A stretch of DNA of 64,000 nt from an uncultured Rhodopila sp. (GTDB lineage Bacteria > Pseudomonadota > Alphaproteobacteria > Acetobacterales > Acetobacteraceae), in contig NZ_CAIWTY010000106.1 of the NCBI RefSeq assembly GCF_903915725.1, positions 231,780-295,779 of the forward strand, given 5' to 3'. The notes under the pieces are model-generated. The model saw only the letters and a program-made list of their open reading frames with translations, was not told the origin of the DNA and did not search any database. Numbering within the stretch: position 1 is the first letter of the stretch; every line of letters begins with the position of its first letter. Below, piece after piece: positions 1 through 8,623 of this stretch. Made by a program: the position numbers and the translations under genes.

Positions 1-97
1 TCGCGTGGTGCTCGAGAGCCTGGGCGCGATCAAACGTGCCGGGGCAGATCTGATTCTGACGTATTTCGCGATGGATGTGGCCCGCGGCGGGCTCTGA
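1..97 (+). CDS. hemB: delta-aminolevulinic acid dehydratase (porphobilinogen synthase), 3' end
   Basis: Only the last 31 codons are present, read in the frame beginning at base 2 and ending with TGA at 95-97. The visible residues include [17 protein letters not shown], which matches the conserved C-terminal block of HemB (AxKRAGADxIxTYxA). HemB condenses two 5-aminolevulinate molecules to porphobilinogen in tetrapyrrole synthesis in the cytosol. The rest of the gene lies before the window. The call rests on this short but distinctive tail. Confidence 0.8.
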   Translation, partial: RVVLESLGAIKRAGADLILTYFAMDVARGGL

Positions 98-416
98 CGT
101 ATCGGTCCGGCCCCGTGCCATGGCCGGACTGATCCCACAGCTATCAGGATAACGGGCGGCGAGAGAAAGGTTTGGCCGGGGCGTCGTTCTCTCCTCGTCA
201 TGGCCCGGCTTGTCCGGGCCAGCTATTCCAGCACAGTGCCGCGATAGGTGGCCCGGACAAGCCGGGCCATGACGAATAGGGAGAACGCCATCCTCCGCTC
301 AACCGCTTGTGCTGATAGCTATGGGGCTGATCCCGGCCATCCAGGGCTTGCGGTGCCGAACCAACCAAAGTCGTGGATGGCCGGACTAAATCCGGCCGTG
401 CCACGATAGGCGACGT
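97..416. repeat. Intergenic palindromic repeats between hemB and rquA
   Basis: No gene is visible in this stretch. It contains a strong inverted repeat, with arms at about 197-220 and 249-274 that each read TGGCCCGG-CTTGTCCGGGCC or its complement. Related half-copies of the form TGGCCGGACT-A-ATCCGGCC lie near 120-135 and 370-400. The same hairpin recurs near 8.7 kb, 54.4 kb and 57.3 kb, so this is a dispersed repeat family. It may also act as a terminator between the convergent hemB and rquA genes. Confidence 0.75.
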
Positions 417-1121
417 CTAAACCCGCTCAGCGATGACCGTCTGGTAAAGGCCACCGAACTGGGTCCGCTTGGACCAGCGGAAGCCGGCTGCCGCCGAACC
501 GGCCAGAGACTCGATCTCCTGCGACCACAGGCTCCGGGCATACGGCTCCAGCCGGTAAAAAATCCCCTTCATGATCGGCTTCAGCGGATTTAGGCGATGC
601 GGACGATGATAGTCCACGAAGATCGCCTGACCGCCGGGCCGCACCAGGCCGAGCATCGCCGGCACCACCTGCCGCTTCACCTCATCCGGCACTTCGTGCA
701 GCAGAAAGAAGCAGGTGACCGCATCGTATGCGCCGTCCTCCGGGTCCGCGGCATCGCCAAGGGCAACATGCGCATGCGGCAACCCGGCCACCTTGCGGCG
801 GGTGATGCCGACCTGTAGCGGGGCGATATCGCGGATTTCCAGCCGCCCGAGGGCACCGATGCGCCCGGCGACCTGGCGGGAGAACGTGCCATAGACCGCC
901 GCTGGCTGAAATACCGTGTCGCCCGGTTTCAATCGGGTCAGCACGTTGTCGATCAGCCGTTGCGCGTTACCCCACAGAATGGCCTGCACCACGATTTGCC
1001 GGTCGAGAAAACCGACCAGACGGGGCGTAAGGTAGGCCCAGGTGTAGACGTCGCGGAGATATGCGGGAAGCACATCGAGAGTCGTCTCAGGCGATGGTAT
1101 GTCAAGCACTTCGCATGTCAC
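417..1121 (-). CDS. rquA: Rhodoquinone biosynthesis methyltransferase-like protein RquA
   Basis: A 234-residue protein of the class I SAM-dependent methyltransferase fold. It carries blocks I recognise from RquA: ILWGNAQRL near residue 49, FQPAAVYGTFSRQVAGR near 71-87 where other methyltransferases have a Gly-rich motif I, and VTCFFLLHEVPDEVK near 135-149. RquA converts ubiquinone to rhodoquinone, the low-potential quinone that lets fumarate reductase run in anaerobic respiration. Length is normal for the family. It lies 61 bp downstream of a 98-codon ORF on the same strand, and an FNR-like site sits upstream of that ORF. An ordinary UbiE-like methyltransferase is the alternative, but the divergent motif I argues for RquA. 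Confidence 0.72.
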   Translation of the reverse strand: MTCEVLDIPSPETTLDVLPAYLRDVYTWAYLTPRLVGFLDRQIVVQAILWGNAQRLIDNVLTRLKPGDTVFQPAAVYGTFSRQVAGRIGALGRLEIRDIAPLQVGITRRKVAGLPHAHVALGDAADPEDGAYDAVTCFFLLHEVPDEVKRQVVPAMLGLVRPGGQAIFVDYHRPHRLNPLKPIMKGIFYRLEPYARSLWSQEIESLAGSAAAGFRWSKRTQFGGLYQTVIAERV

Positions 1122-1182
1122 CGTGGCAAAAAGGGCGGGGAGTAGGCCTTCCGGAGCGGATGGGCAGCAGGGCTGGTCATCA

Positions 1183-1479
1183 TTAGGCCGACCGGTGCGG
1201 CGGCGCTATAGTAACCATGCGCTGCAACATAGCCAGCTTGCCTGACCACGCGCGCATCCGGACCAAATCATCGGAGGTGCCGGCAACGCCCGGGAGAGCG
1301 GAATGGCGGGTGTAGGGGACAGGTTCTAATGCCTGGATGGCGCTAAAGCCGCGTACAACGCCGGAGAACGCGATTGCCAACGCAAGGAGGTCCACCGAAA
1401 CCAAGGCATCGGCGTCCCGGACGTGGACGTCTTCGTGCCAACGCACCATCAAGCCAGCCTTTGTCATAGTTTGTGTCAT
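1183..1479 (-). CDS. Small hypothetical protein upstream of rquA
   Basis: An open frame of 98 codons with no domain that I recognise. A moderately hydrophobic stretch (ALVSVDLLALAIAFSGVV, residues about 25-42) could be a membrane or amphipathic segment. There is no clear ribosome binding site before the ATG. Two things favour it: same strand and close spacing to rquA, and an FNR-like palindrome centred about 62 bp upstream of its start. It could equally be part of a long rquA leader. Confidence 0.3.
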   Translation of the reverse strand: MTQTMTKAGLMVRWHEDVHVRDADALVSVDLLALAIAFSGVVRGFSAIQALEPVPYTRHSALPGVAGTSDDLVRMRAWSGKLAMLQRMVTIAPPHRSA

Positions 1480-1534
1480 TAAAGAGGCGATGTTCGAATG
1501 GAAGCAGTTTGCCAGTCGCGGACATTTTCCGGGA

Positions 1535-1548
1535 ATGATCTAAATCAA
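1535..1548 (-). promoter_or_regulatory. FNR/FixK-type binding site upstream of the rquA unit
   Basis: Read on the minus strand the site is TTGATTTAGATCAT, matching the FNR/FixK consensus TTGAT-N4-ATCAA at nine of ten positions. It is about 55-70 bp upstream of the 98-codon ORF that precedes rquA. Rhodoquinone is used under oxygen limitation, so a low-oxygen activator site here makes biological sense. Function is inferred from the sequence only. Confidence 0.45.
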
Positions 1549-1972
1549 GCTATGGCGCATTGGTGTGGTGTCCGCCGCCACGCCCGGAGCGTCCCGGTAA
1601 AAAGCGTCCCGTGAGGTTTTGACGGACCCCGGCCGCCGGATTTCCGATGAGATGGGCTTTTGCGCCAGATCAATGGCATTTCGGCCCGGCGGCCATAGTC
1701 GTCCAGTTCCCTCGGGAGAGTAACAATGCGTATTGTAAATGATATGCAACCCGCCGTTCCGGCCGGCTTGACCGTCGGGTCGGTGGAAGCGCTGCGGGTT
1801 ACGGCCCGATGTATGCCGCCTCCCGAGTTTCCGGTAGTTGCCCGCCATAGGTCGCTGTAATAACCTAGGGTTCGAAACAATATCCGGCTGCATCGATGTT
1901 CGGCTTGGGATCGTGCCTGTCACCCCGCAAGCTGCCGAACGGGCGTGACGCCGGGGGGGATATTACAGAACC
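1549..1972. other. Intergenic region upstream of the kai operon
   Basis: I see no convincing gene here; minus-strand open frames covering it have no recognisable domains and atypical composition. The kaiC promoter must lie in this stretch. A G-rich run at about 1953-1960 precedes the kaiC ATG but is rather far away for a good ribosome binding site. Confidence 0.5.
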
Positions 1973-3661
1973 ATGCCTCCCGAGCCTGCCACGACCGCGC
2001 CGTCCAAATCCGCCACCGGGATAGCCGGTTTCGACGAGATCCTGCTGGGAGGCCTGCCGACAGCCCGGCCCACCCTGATTTGCGGTGCCGCCGGATGCGG
2101 CAAGACGCTGTTCGCCATTACCTTCCTGGTCAACGGCGCCACCAGATTCGGCGAATCCGGCGTGTTCATGAGCTTCGAGGAGCGCGCGGAAGACCTCGCG
2201 GCCAATGTCGCCTCGCTCGGCTACGACCTGGACGGGCTGGTCGAAGCCGGAAAGCTGGCGTTGGACCATGTCCGCGTGGAGCGCAGCGAGATCGAGGAAA
2301 CCGGGCAGTACGACCTCGAAGGCCTGTTCGTACGCCTCGGCTATGCGGTGGACTCCGTCGGCGCCAAACGGGTTGTCCTCGATACGATCGAATCGCTGTT
2401 TTCCGGCTTCTCCGATACCGCCGTGCTGCGCGCGGAACTGCGCCGGCTGTTCACCTGGATCAAGGAGCGCGGCCTGACGGCGATCATCACCGGGGAGCGC
2501 GGCGAGGGTCTGCTCACCCGGCACGGGCTGGAAGAATACATCTCCGATTGCGTGGTCCTGCTCGACAACCGGGTCATCGACCAGATCATGACGCGCCGCC
2601 TGCGGGTGGTGAAGTATCGCGGTTCAGCGCACGGAACGAACGAATATCCGTTCCTGATCGACGCGGCGGGAATCAGCGTGCTGCCGGTCACCTCATCCGG
2701 CATCGACCGGCCGGTGTCCAACGAGATCGTTTCCACCGGCATCGCCGGCCTGGACGCAATGCTGCGCAACGGCGGCCTGTACCGCGGCTCCAGCATCCTG
2801 CTGTCCGGCGTTGCCGGCACCGGCAAGACCACCATCGGCAGCCATTTCATCGATGCCGCCTGCCGCCGCGGCGAACGCTGCATGTTCTTCGTGTTCGAGG
2901 AAGGCGCCGAAGAAATCTGCCGCAACGTCCTGTCCGTCGGCATCGACCTGCGGCGCTGGGCCGATGCCGGGCTGCTGCGCTTCGAGGCGGCGCGTCCCAG
3001 CCTGTACGGGCTGGAGATGCATCTGGCGCGGATGCAGCGGGACGTTGCGGAGTTCCAACCGTCGGTCGTGGTGGTCGACCCGATCTCCGCCTTCCGCGGC
3101 CCGATCGCCGAGGTGCATGCGACCTTGCTGCGCATGGTGGATCTGCTCAAAAGCGTAGGCATAACGGGGCTGTTCACCAGCCTGCGGACCACCGGGTCAC
3201 TCCACGACGGCACCGACCAGGCGTTGTCGTCGCTGATGGATAGCTGGATCAAGCTGATGGACATCGAAGCGAACGGCGAACGCAACCGCGTGCTGTATGT
3301 CATCAAATCCCGCGGCTCGAGCCATTCCAACCAGGTGCGGGAATACCGGATGACGGATTCCGGCATCGAACTGATCGAGCCCTATATCGGTCCCGAAGGC
3401 GTCCTGACCGGCACCGCGCGCATAACGCAGGAAGCCCGGGAACAGGCCGCGGCGGAACGCCGGCAGCGCGACATCGAGCAGCGCCGGCGCGCGTCGGAAC
3501 GGCGGCAGGACGCGCTGGAGCGTCAGATCGCCGAGTTGAGCGCCGCGCTGGAGGCGGAGCACGACGAAGCGCGTGCGCTTCAGCTCGCCGATGCGGCGCA
3601 TGATGCGGGGCTGTCGCGCGATCGTTCCGCCATCGCCGCCCGCCGCGGAGGCGCCGAATGA
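1973..3661 (+). CDS. kaiC: KaiC-family double-domain ATPase/kinase
   Basis: A 562-residue RecA-like tandem ATPase. The CI domain has a Walker A motif GAAGCGKT at 38-45 with catalytic Glu pair at 69-70. The CII domain has [10 protein letters not shown] with Lys285 and a Glu pair at 309-310. At the position of the cyanobacterial phosphosites Ser431/Thr432 this protein has Ser419-Ser420 (ALSSLMDSW), so CII autophosphorylation remains possible. Beyond the normal KaiC end is an extension of about 80 residues (roughly 480-560), rich in Glu, Arg, Gln and Ala, and predicted as a coiled coil. Rhodobacter sphaeroides KaiC has a comparable C-terminal coiled coil that supports a KaiA-independent dodecamer. 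No kaiA is present. It overlaps kaiB by four bases (ATGA). Confidence 0.93.
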   Translation: MPPEPATTAPSKSATGIAGFDEILLGGLPTARPTLICGAAGCGKTLFAITFLVNGATRFGESGVFMSFEERAEDLAANVASLGYDLDGLVEAGKLALDHVRVERSEIEETGQYDLEGLFVRLGYAVDSVGAKRVVLDTIESLFSGFSDTAVLRAELRRLFTWIKERGLTAIITGERGEGLLTRHGLEEYISDCVVLLDNRVIDQIMTRRLRVVKYRGSAHGTNEYPFLIDAAGISVLPVTSSGIDRPVSNEIVSTGIAGLDAMLRNGGLYRGSSILLSGVAGTGKTTIGSHFIDAACRRGERCMFFVFEEGAEEICRNVLSVGIDLRRWADAGLLRFEAARPSLYGLEMHLARMQRDVAEFQPSVVVVDPISAFRGPIAEVHATLLRMVDLLKSVGITGLFTSLRTTGSLHDGTDQALSSLMDSWIKLMDIEANGERNRVLYVIKSRGSSHSNQVREYRMTDSGIELIEPYIGPEGVLTGTARITQEAREQAAAERRQRDIEQRRRASERRQDALERQIAELSAALEAEHDEARALQLADAAHDAGLSRDRSAIAARRGGAE

Positions 3662-3999
3662 CCCAAGGTCAATCGCCATTTGACGAATCCGCGCCGGACG
3701 CCGATGGTGACAACGGCTATTATTATCTGCGCCTGTACGTTGCCGGACATACGGCAAGATCGATGGCGGCGATGACCAACCTCAGGCATGTCTGCGAAAC
3801 CCACCTGGCCGGACGGTATGAGATCGAGGTGATCGATCTCGTGCAGAATCCGCGGTTGGCGGCCGGCGACCAGATCCTGGCGATCCCCACCCTGGTGCGG
3901 CGGTTGCCAACCCCTTTAAAGCGGATCATAGGCGACCTGTCGGACACGGAACGCGTGCTTGTCGGCCTGGATATACGGCGAAAGGCGGATGTCCCATGA
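3658..3999 (+). CDS. kaiB: KaiB-family clock protein, copy 1
   Basis: 113 residues with the thioredoxin-like KaiB fold signature: [13 protein letters not shown] near 23-35, then [21 protein letters not shown] near 76-96. KaiB binds the CI ring of KaiC after a fold switch and resets or times its cycle. It has an acidic N-terminal extension of about 20 residues ([11 protein letters not shown]) that the second copy lacks. Start and stop codons overlap kaiC and the second kaiB by four bases each, so the three proteins are translationally coupled. Confidence 0.92.
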   Translation: MTQGQSPFDESAPDADGDNGYYYLRLYVAGHTARSMAAMTNLRHVCETHLAGRYEIEVIDLVQNPRLAAGDQILAIPTLVRRLPTPLKRIIGDLSDTERVLVGLDIRRKADVP

Positions 4000-4316
4000 T
4001 CACAGCGACCGAATCACCGCCGGAAATCACCCATCGGCTGCGCCTGATCGTCGCCGGCAGCACGATCCGCTCGCGGCGGGCGATCGAAAACCTGCGGCGG
4101 GTCTGCAAGGAACATCTCGGCGGACACTCCGACCTCGAGATCATCGATATCTACCAGCAACCGCAATTCGCAAAGGAATATCAGGTGATTGCGGCGCCGA
4201 CTTTGGTAAAGCTGCTGCCGCTCCCGGTGCGCCGCATCGTCGGCGACCTGTCCGAAGAGGATCGGCTGCTGCGCGCCCTCGACCTTGCCATGCTGCCGGC
4301 CGCCGGCGGGGCGTGA
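3996..4316 (+). CDS. kaiB: KaiB-family clock protein, copy 2
   Basis: 106 residues with [20 protein letters not shown] at the N-terminus and [20 protein letters not shown] near 68-87, the KaiB hallmarks. It shares only part of its sequence with the neighbouring copy, so this is an old or diverged duplication rather than a recent one. The two copies may form mixed KaiB pools or bind different partners, for example KaiC and the histidine kinase. Its stop codon is immediately followed by the kinase ATG. Confidence 0.92.
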   Translation: MITATESPPEITHRLRLIVAGSTIRSRRAIENLRRVCKEHLGGHSDLEIIDIYQQPQFAKEYQVIAAPTLVKLLPLPVRRIVGDLSEEDRLLRALDLAMLPAAGGA

Positions 4317-6089
4317 ATGCAGCCCGAACCGGCCCCGGCCGTCCAGGCAAGTCTGCTGGATCGAATCCGGGAGCTGGAGGCGCGGCTTGAGGAATGCGAG
4401 GACACGCTTGGCGCCATCCGGCGCGGCGAGATCGATGCGATCGTCGTCGAGGACCCGCCCGGCGTCCAAAAAGTCTATACTCTGGAAAGCGCCGATCGGC
4501 CGTACCGCTTGCTGATAGAGCAGATACAGGAGGGCGCGGTCACGCTGGATGGCGAGGGCACCGTTGTCTACTGCAACCGCCGCCTCGCCGAGATGCTGAA
4601 CGTCGCGCATGAACATCTGATCGGGCGGCCGCTGCAGCCGTTCCTGTTTCCGGGCGACATCGGCGCGTTCCAGGATCTATTGCATGAGGCGAAGCAGGCC
4701 GGTGTGCGGCGCGAGCTGACCTTGCGCGCCGCGGACGGGCAGGCGGTTCCGGCGCACGTGACGCTCAGCCTGCTCGATGATGCCGATACGGCCTTGCTGT
4801 GCGGCATCCTGACGGATCTGACGGCGCAGAAGATCCACCTGCAGGAGCTCGCGGACGCGAACGCCAGGCTTTCGAATGAGATCGCCGAACGCGAGCGCGC
4901 CGAGCAGGCGCTGCGTCAGGCGCAAAAGATGGAGGCCATCGGGCAACTGACCGGCGGCATCGCGCATGACTTCAACAACATGCTGCAGGCCATCACCAGC
5001 GGGATCGCGCTGGCGCAGCGGCGCATCGCCTCCGGCCGCCCGGAGCGTGCCGGAGATTTGCTGGAAGCGGCGCTGATGGCGGCGGATCGCGCGGCGTCGC
5101 TGACGCAACGGCTGCTCGGTTTCGGGCGGCGGCAGACGCTGGACCCGAAGCTCGTCACGCTGGACGAACTCATCGGCGGCATGAAGGCGCTGATCCAGCG
5201 CACCGTGGGTCCGGCCATAACGGTGTGTCTTGGATTGAAGCCAGGGTGCTGGCCGGTGCGGTGTGATCCGAACCAGTTGGAGAACGCGCTGCTGAACCTG
5301 GCGATCAACGCCCGCGACGCGCTGACCCCGAATGGCGGGAAGATCGTTTTCAGCACGGACCATGTGACCCTGGACGAGGCGGAGACGCGGCCATGGGACG
5401 GCGTAGCCGCCGGCGACTTCGTCCGCATCACCGTAAGCGACACCGGTTGCGGCATGACGCCCGAGGTGCTGGCGCGCGCGTTCGAGCCGTTTTTCACGAC
5501 CAAGCCCGACGGACAGGGAACCGGCCTTGGCCTCAGTCAGCTTTATGGTTTCGTACGGCAGTCGCATGGGCTGGTGCGGCTGGAAAGCGCCCCGGGCGCC
5601 GGGACTTCGGTGCATCTTTACTTGCCGAGGAGCGAGTCCGGGTCGGACGATGCGACAAATGCATCGGTTGAACGGCCGCCTCGGCAGGTAACGGAAGCCG
5701 CCGCACCGGCCACCGTGCTTCTGGTCGAGGATGAGGAGATCATCCGGGAGTTCACCGCCGAGGCGCTGCGGGAGTTGGGGTATCACGTGATCGAGGCCGA
5801 GGACGGCCCGGACGGCTTGCACGCATTGCGACAATCGTTGGATGCGCCTGAGCGAATAGACGTGAAGCTGCTGGTCACGGATGTCGGGCTGCCCGGCGGA
5901 TTGAACGGGCGGCAGCTCGCGGATGCGGCGCGGGAGCTGGTGCCCCGGCTGCCGATCCTGTTGATCAGCGGCTATGCCGGCGACGCAATCAGAAAGCAGG
6001 GGCAGCTCGGGCCGGACATGCAGATGCTATCGAAGCCGTTTGCGCTGGAGGCTCTGGCGGAGAAGGTGCGGGCGATTATCGGCAGTTGA
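4317..6089 (+). CDS. Cytosolic PAS hybrid histidine kinase with C-terminal receiver
   Basis: 590 residues without membrane segments. Order of parts: short coiled coil (10-30), PAS domain (about 50-170), coiled linker, a phosphoacceptor region with the motif GGIAHDFNN (His217), an ATPase domain with an N-box around NQLENALLNLAINARDAL, and a C-terminal receiver with phosphoacceptor Asp522 (LLVTDVGLPGG) and a conserved SKPF Lys motif. It begins directly after the second kaiB stop codon. Location implies it is the input or output of the Kai module, as with SasA/CikA-type kinases in cyanobacteria, but it has no KaiB-like sensor domain. No DNA-binding response regulator lies nearby, so phosphate probably passes to a protein encoded elsewhere. 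Confidence 0.9.
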   Translation: MQPEPAPAVQASLLDRIRELEARLEECEDTLGAIRRGEIDAIVVEDPPGVQKVYTLESADRPYRLLIEQIQEGAVTLDGEGTVVYCNRRLAEMLNVAHEHLIGRPLQPFLFPGDIGAFQDLLHEAKQAGVRRELTLRAADGQAVPAHVTLSLLDDADTALLCGILTDLTAQKIHLQELADANARLSNEIAERERAEQALRQAQKMEAIGQLTGGIAHDFNNMLQAITSGIALAQRRIASGRPERAGDLLEAALMAADRAASLTQRLLGFGRRQTLDPKLVTLDELIGGMKALIQRTVGPAITVCLGLKPGCWPVRCDPNQLENALLNLAINARDALTPNGGKIVFSTDHVTLDEAETRPWDGVAAGDFVRITVSDTGCGMTPEVLARAFEPFFTTKPDGQGTGLGLSQLYGFVRQSHGLVRLESAPGAGTSVHLYLPRSESGSDDATNASVERPPRQVTEAAAPATVLLVEDEEIIREFTAEALRELGYHVIEAEDGPDGLHALRQSLDAPERIDVKLLVTDVGLPGGLNGRQLADAARELVPRLPILLISGYAGDAIRKQGQLGPDMQMLSKPFALEALAEKVRAIIGS

Positions 6090-6425
6090 TCGGGGCTTTT
6101 TCCGTTGCGGCACGGCTGCCGCCGCCGTCATGGCGGGCGGAGGCCCGCCATCCACGCCTGTGTTTGTGCAGGCAAAGGCGTGGATGCCGACCTCCGTCGG
6201 CATGACGATGTGTGGTGCAGCCGGAGAGTCGCTATCACGGTGGGCTGGCAAACCGTCATGGCCCTGCCCGGCTTGACCGGACAATCCCCCGGACAATCCC
6301 CCGGACAAGCAGGGGGAGGGCCATGACGTGAACCGGTCCCGGCGGCCCGCGCCTTGGTGCCCCATTGTATTGTCACCGGCTGACATAGCATGATTGCGCA
6401 ACGCTTATCGGCAGGGGATGCCACG
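6090..6425. repeat. Intergenic hairpin repeats upstream of the symporter gene
   Basis: Two dispersed palindromes fill this gap. The first spans about 6126-6207 and contains TGGCGGGCGGAGGCCCGCCA, a pair of GGCGTGGATG-type arms, and a closing GTCGGCATGACG. The second, about 6257-6328, runs from GTCATGGCCCTGCC to AGGGCCATGACG. Related copies occur at 18.1, 34.9, 42.2, 52.1 and 63.9 kb. No gene is seen. Confidence 0.7.
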
Positions 6426-7697
6426 ATGAAGTCAAGCCGGATGACGACCTGGATCCTGATTGCGATGGTGTTGGGGATCGCCGCCGGCGGCCTTGTGCAC
6501 GACCAATTCCCGTCGGCCGCAACGCAGAAGGTGTTTGCCGGCTACGTTTCCATCGGCAGCATGGTGTTCCTGCGGCTCATCAAGATGATCATCGCGCCGC
6601 TGGTGTTCTCCACCCTGGTGGTCGGCATCGGCCACATGTCGGATGCCGGCGCGGTGGGGCGCGTCGGCGGCAAGGCGATGCTGTGGTTCGTCACCGCGTC
6701 TTTGGTGTCGCTGACCCTCGGCCTGGTGCTGGTAAATCTGTTCGAGCCGGGCGTCGGCGTTCACAAGGTGGTCAGTGGCGTCAGCTCCGGCATCGACGCG
6801 CATGCGATGTCGCTGGACGGCTTCATCAAGCACGTCTTCCCGGACTCCGCGCTCCGCCCGATGGTGGATAACGAAATCCTGCAGATCGTCGTGTTCTCGA
6901 TCTTCTTCGGCGTCGCCTGCGCCTCGATGGGTGAGCGGGCAAAGCTGGTGCTGGAGGCGACCGAAGGCCTGTCGCACATCATCCTGCGGGTCACCGGCTA
7001 TGTGATGAAACTGGCCCCGCTGGCGGTGTTCTGCGCCATGGCGGCAACCATCGCCACCAACGGCCTCGGCATCCTGGTGAACTACGCGAAGTTCATGGGC
7101 GAGTTCTATTTCGGCCTGGTCTGCCTTTGGCTGCTGCTGGTGCTCGCCGGGTTCGTGATCCTCGGCCCCAGCGTCAAGCGACTGGTGTTGCTGGTGCGCG
7201 AGCCGTTCCTGCTGGCGTTTTCCACCGCCAGCTCGGAAGCCGCGTATCCGAAGATGCTGGAGCAGCTGGCGAAATTCCCGGTGGCGCGCAACATCTCCAG
7301 CTTCGTCTTGCCGCTGGGCTATTCGTTCAATCTCGACGGCACGATGATGTACTGCACCTTCGCGTCGGTGTTCATCGCGCAGGCCTATGACATCCCGCTG
7401 AGCCTCGGGACGCAGGTCGCCATGCTGCTGACCCTGATGCTGACCAGCAAAGGCGTGGCGGGCGTGCCGCGGGCTTCCTTGGTGGTGATCGCCGCGACGC
7501 TGAGCCAGTTTAGCCTGCCGGAGGAAGGGCTGCTGCTGCTGCTCGGCATCGACACCTTCCTCGACATGGGCCGCTCTGCCACCAACGTCATCGGCAACTC
7601 GCTGGCCACGGCGGTTGTGGCGAAGTGGGAAGGCCAACTGGTGGCCGACGAGGATACCCGCGAAATGATCGAGGAGATGGAGGTGGAACCGGCATGA
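6426..7697 (+). CDS. Dicarboxylate/amino acid:cation symporter (DAACS family)
   Basis: 423 residues from the ATG at 6426, preceded by GGGGA; an upstream in-frame ATG at 6390 lacks support. It shows the DAACS pattern of eight membrane segments with two re-entrant hairpins. The diagnostic blocks are present: a serine-rich hairpin FSTASSEAAYPKM, the NLDGTMMYCTFASVFIAQ transport motif, and SKGVAGVPRASLVVI. DctA and GltP-type members take up C4-dicarboxylates, glutamate or aspartate with protons or sodium. The substrate cannot be fixed from sequence. The gene ends in an ATGA overlap with a periplasmic binding protein gene, an unusual partner for a DAACS carrier. Confidence 0.92.
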   Translation: MKSSRMTTWILIAMVLGIAAGGLVHDQFPSAATQKVFAGYVSIGSMVFLRLIKMIIAPLVFSTLVVGIGHMSDAGAVGRVGGKAMLWFVTASLVSLTLGLVLVNLFEPGVGVHKVVSGVSSGIDAHAMSLDGFIKHVFPDSALRPMVDNEILQIVVFSIFFGVACASMGERAKLVLEATEGLSHIILRVTGYVMKLAPLAVFCAMAATIATNGLGILVNYAKFMGEFYFGLVCLWLLLVLAGFVILGPSVKRLVLLVREPFLLAFSTASSEAAYPKMLEQLAKFPVARNISSFVLPLGYSFNLDGTMMYCTFASVFIAQAYDIPLSLGTQVAMLLTLMLTSKGVAGVPRASLVVIAATLSQFSLPEEGLLLLLGIDTFLDMGRSATNVIGNSLATAVVAKWEGQLVADEDTREMIEEMEVEPA

Positions 7698-8623
7698 GGC
7701 GTCTCTGGGCGTTGGCCGTTCCGGCGGTTCTGCTGTGCGGGACGGCGCGGGCGGAGGATGATCTGCTGTCCGGCACACTGAAGACGATCAACGATCGGGG
7801 CACCATCCTGATTGGCTATCGGGCCAGTGCGCCGCCGTTTTCCTTCCTGAACCCGGGCAACCAACCCATCGGCTTTTCGCTCGATCTGTGCCACGGCATC
7901 GCCGAGGACGTGGCGCGGACGCTGCACCGCGACCTGCAGGAGGCGGATGCGCCGGCATGGCAAACCGGCGTGCGCATCGTCTACGTGCCGGTGACCGCGG
8001 AGGAGCGGCTGCCGAAGCTGATCGCCGGCGCGATCGACCTGGAATGCGGCTCTACCACCGCCAATGCCGAGCGGGCGAAAAGCATCGCTTTCTCGCCGGT
8101 ATTCTTCCTGGCCGGGACGAAACTGCTGGTGCCGCTGGAGAATGGCCGCCCGGCGGTAACGTCCTACCGCGGACTGGCCGGACACACGGTTGTCGTGGGC
8201 AGCGGGACGACCAATGAGGCGGCGATACGCAGGCTGGCGGCAACGGTTTCGCCGCCAATGACGGTTGAGACTGTTCCGGGCCTCGACGAGGCTTTCGATC
8301 GGCTGGCGGCGGGCAAGGCGGATGCGTTCGCCTCCGACGACATCCTGCTGTCCGGCTTTATTGCCACGCGGCCGGACGGGAAGCGATTCGGCATTGCCGG
8401 CGACTATTTGTCCTTTGAACCTTACGCCATCGGCCTGCGGCGCGACGATGCCGCTTTCGCCGCTCTGGTCCGCGACAGCTTCGGCCGCATGGCGAGCGAC
8501 GGCAGTCTCAGCCGGCTCTACGCCAAATGGCTGGTGGATCGATTGCCGAACGGCGAGACGCTGAACGTGCCGATGAGTCCGCCGCTGGCGGAGATGTACC
8601 GGGCGCTGGGGCAGCCGGATTAG
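7694..8623 (+). CDS. Periplasmic amino-acid-type solute-binding protein
   Basis: 309 residues with a cleavable signal peptide (RRLWALAVPAVLLCGTARA, residues 2-20). The rest resembles family 3 binding proteins of glutamate/aspartate ABC importers: GTILIGYRASAPPFSFL, then GFSLDLCHGIAEDV, and EERLPKLIAGAIDLECGSTTAN. The start overlaps the stop of the symporter gene, so the two are translationally coupled. No ABC permease or ATPase gene is nearby. The TAG stop codon at 8621-8623 is the first triplet of a dispersed repeat (TAGAGCATTTTCCGGCTGAC). Confidence 0.88.
   Translation: MRRLWALAVPAVLLCGTARAEDDLLSGTLKTINDRGTILIGYRASAPPFSFLNPGNQPIGFSLDLCHGIAEDVARTLHRDLQEADAPAWQTGVRIVYVPVTAEERLPKLIAGAIDLECGSTTANAERAKSIAFSPVFFLAGTKLLVPLENGRPAVTSYRGLAGHTVVVGSGTTNEAAIRRLAATVSPPMTVETVPGLDEAFDRLAAGKADAFASDDILLSGFIATRPDGKRFGIAGDYLSFEPYAIGLRRDDAAFAALVRDSFGRMASDGSLSRLYAKWLVDRLPNGETLNVPMSPPLAEMYRALGQPD

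Noticed and set aside
1540..1923. Minus-strand frames of 111-127 codons between the FNR-like site and kaiC
   Set aside because: No domain, no start signal, atypical composition; treated as non-coding.
2341..3366. Long minus-strand open frame opposite kaiC (341 codons)
   Set aside because: It has Ser/Arg-rich low-complexity translation and no domain; kaiC on the plus strand is unambiguous.
6432..7778. Long minus-strand open frame (448 codons) opposite the symporter gene
   Set aside because: His/Gln/Arg-rich shadow of a real membrane protein gene in high-GC DNA.
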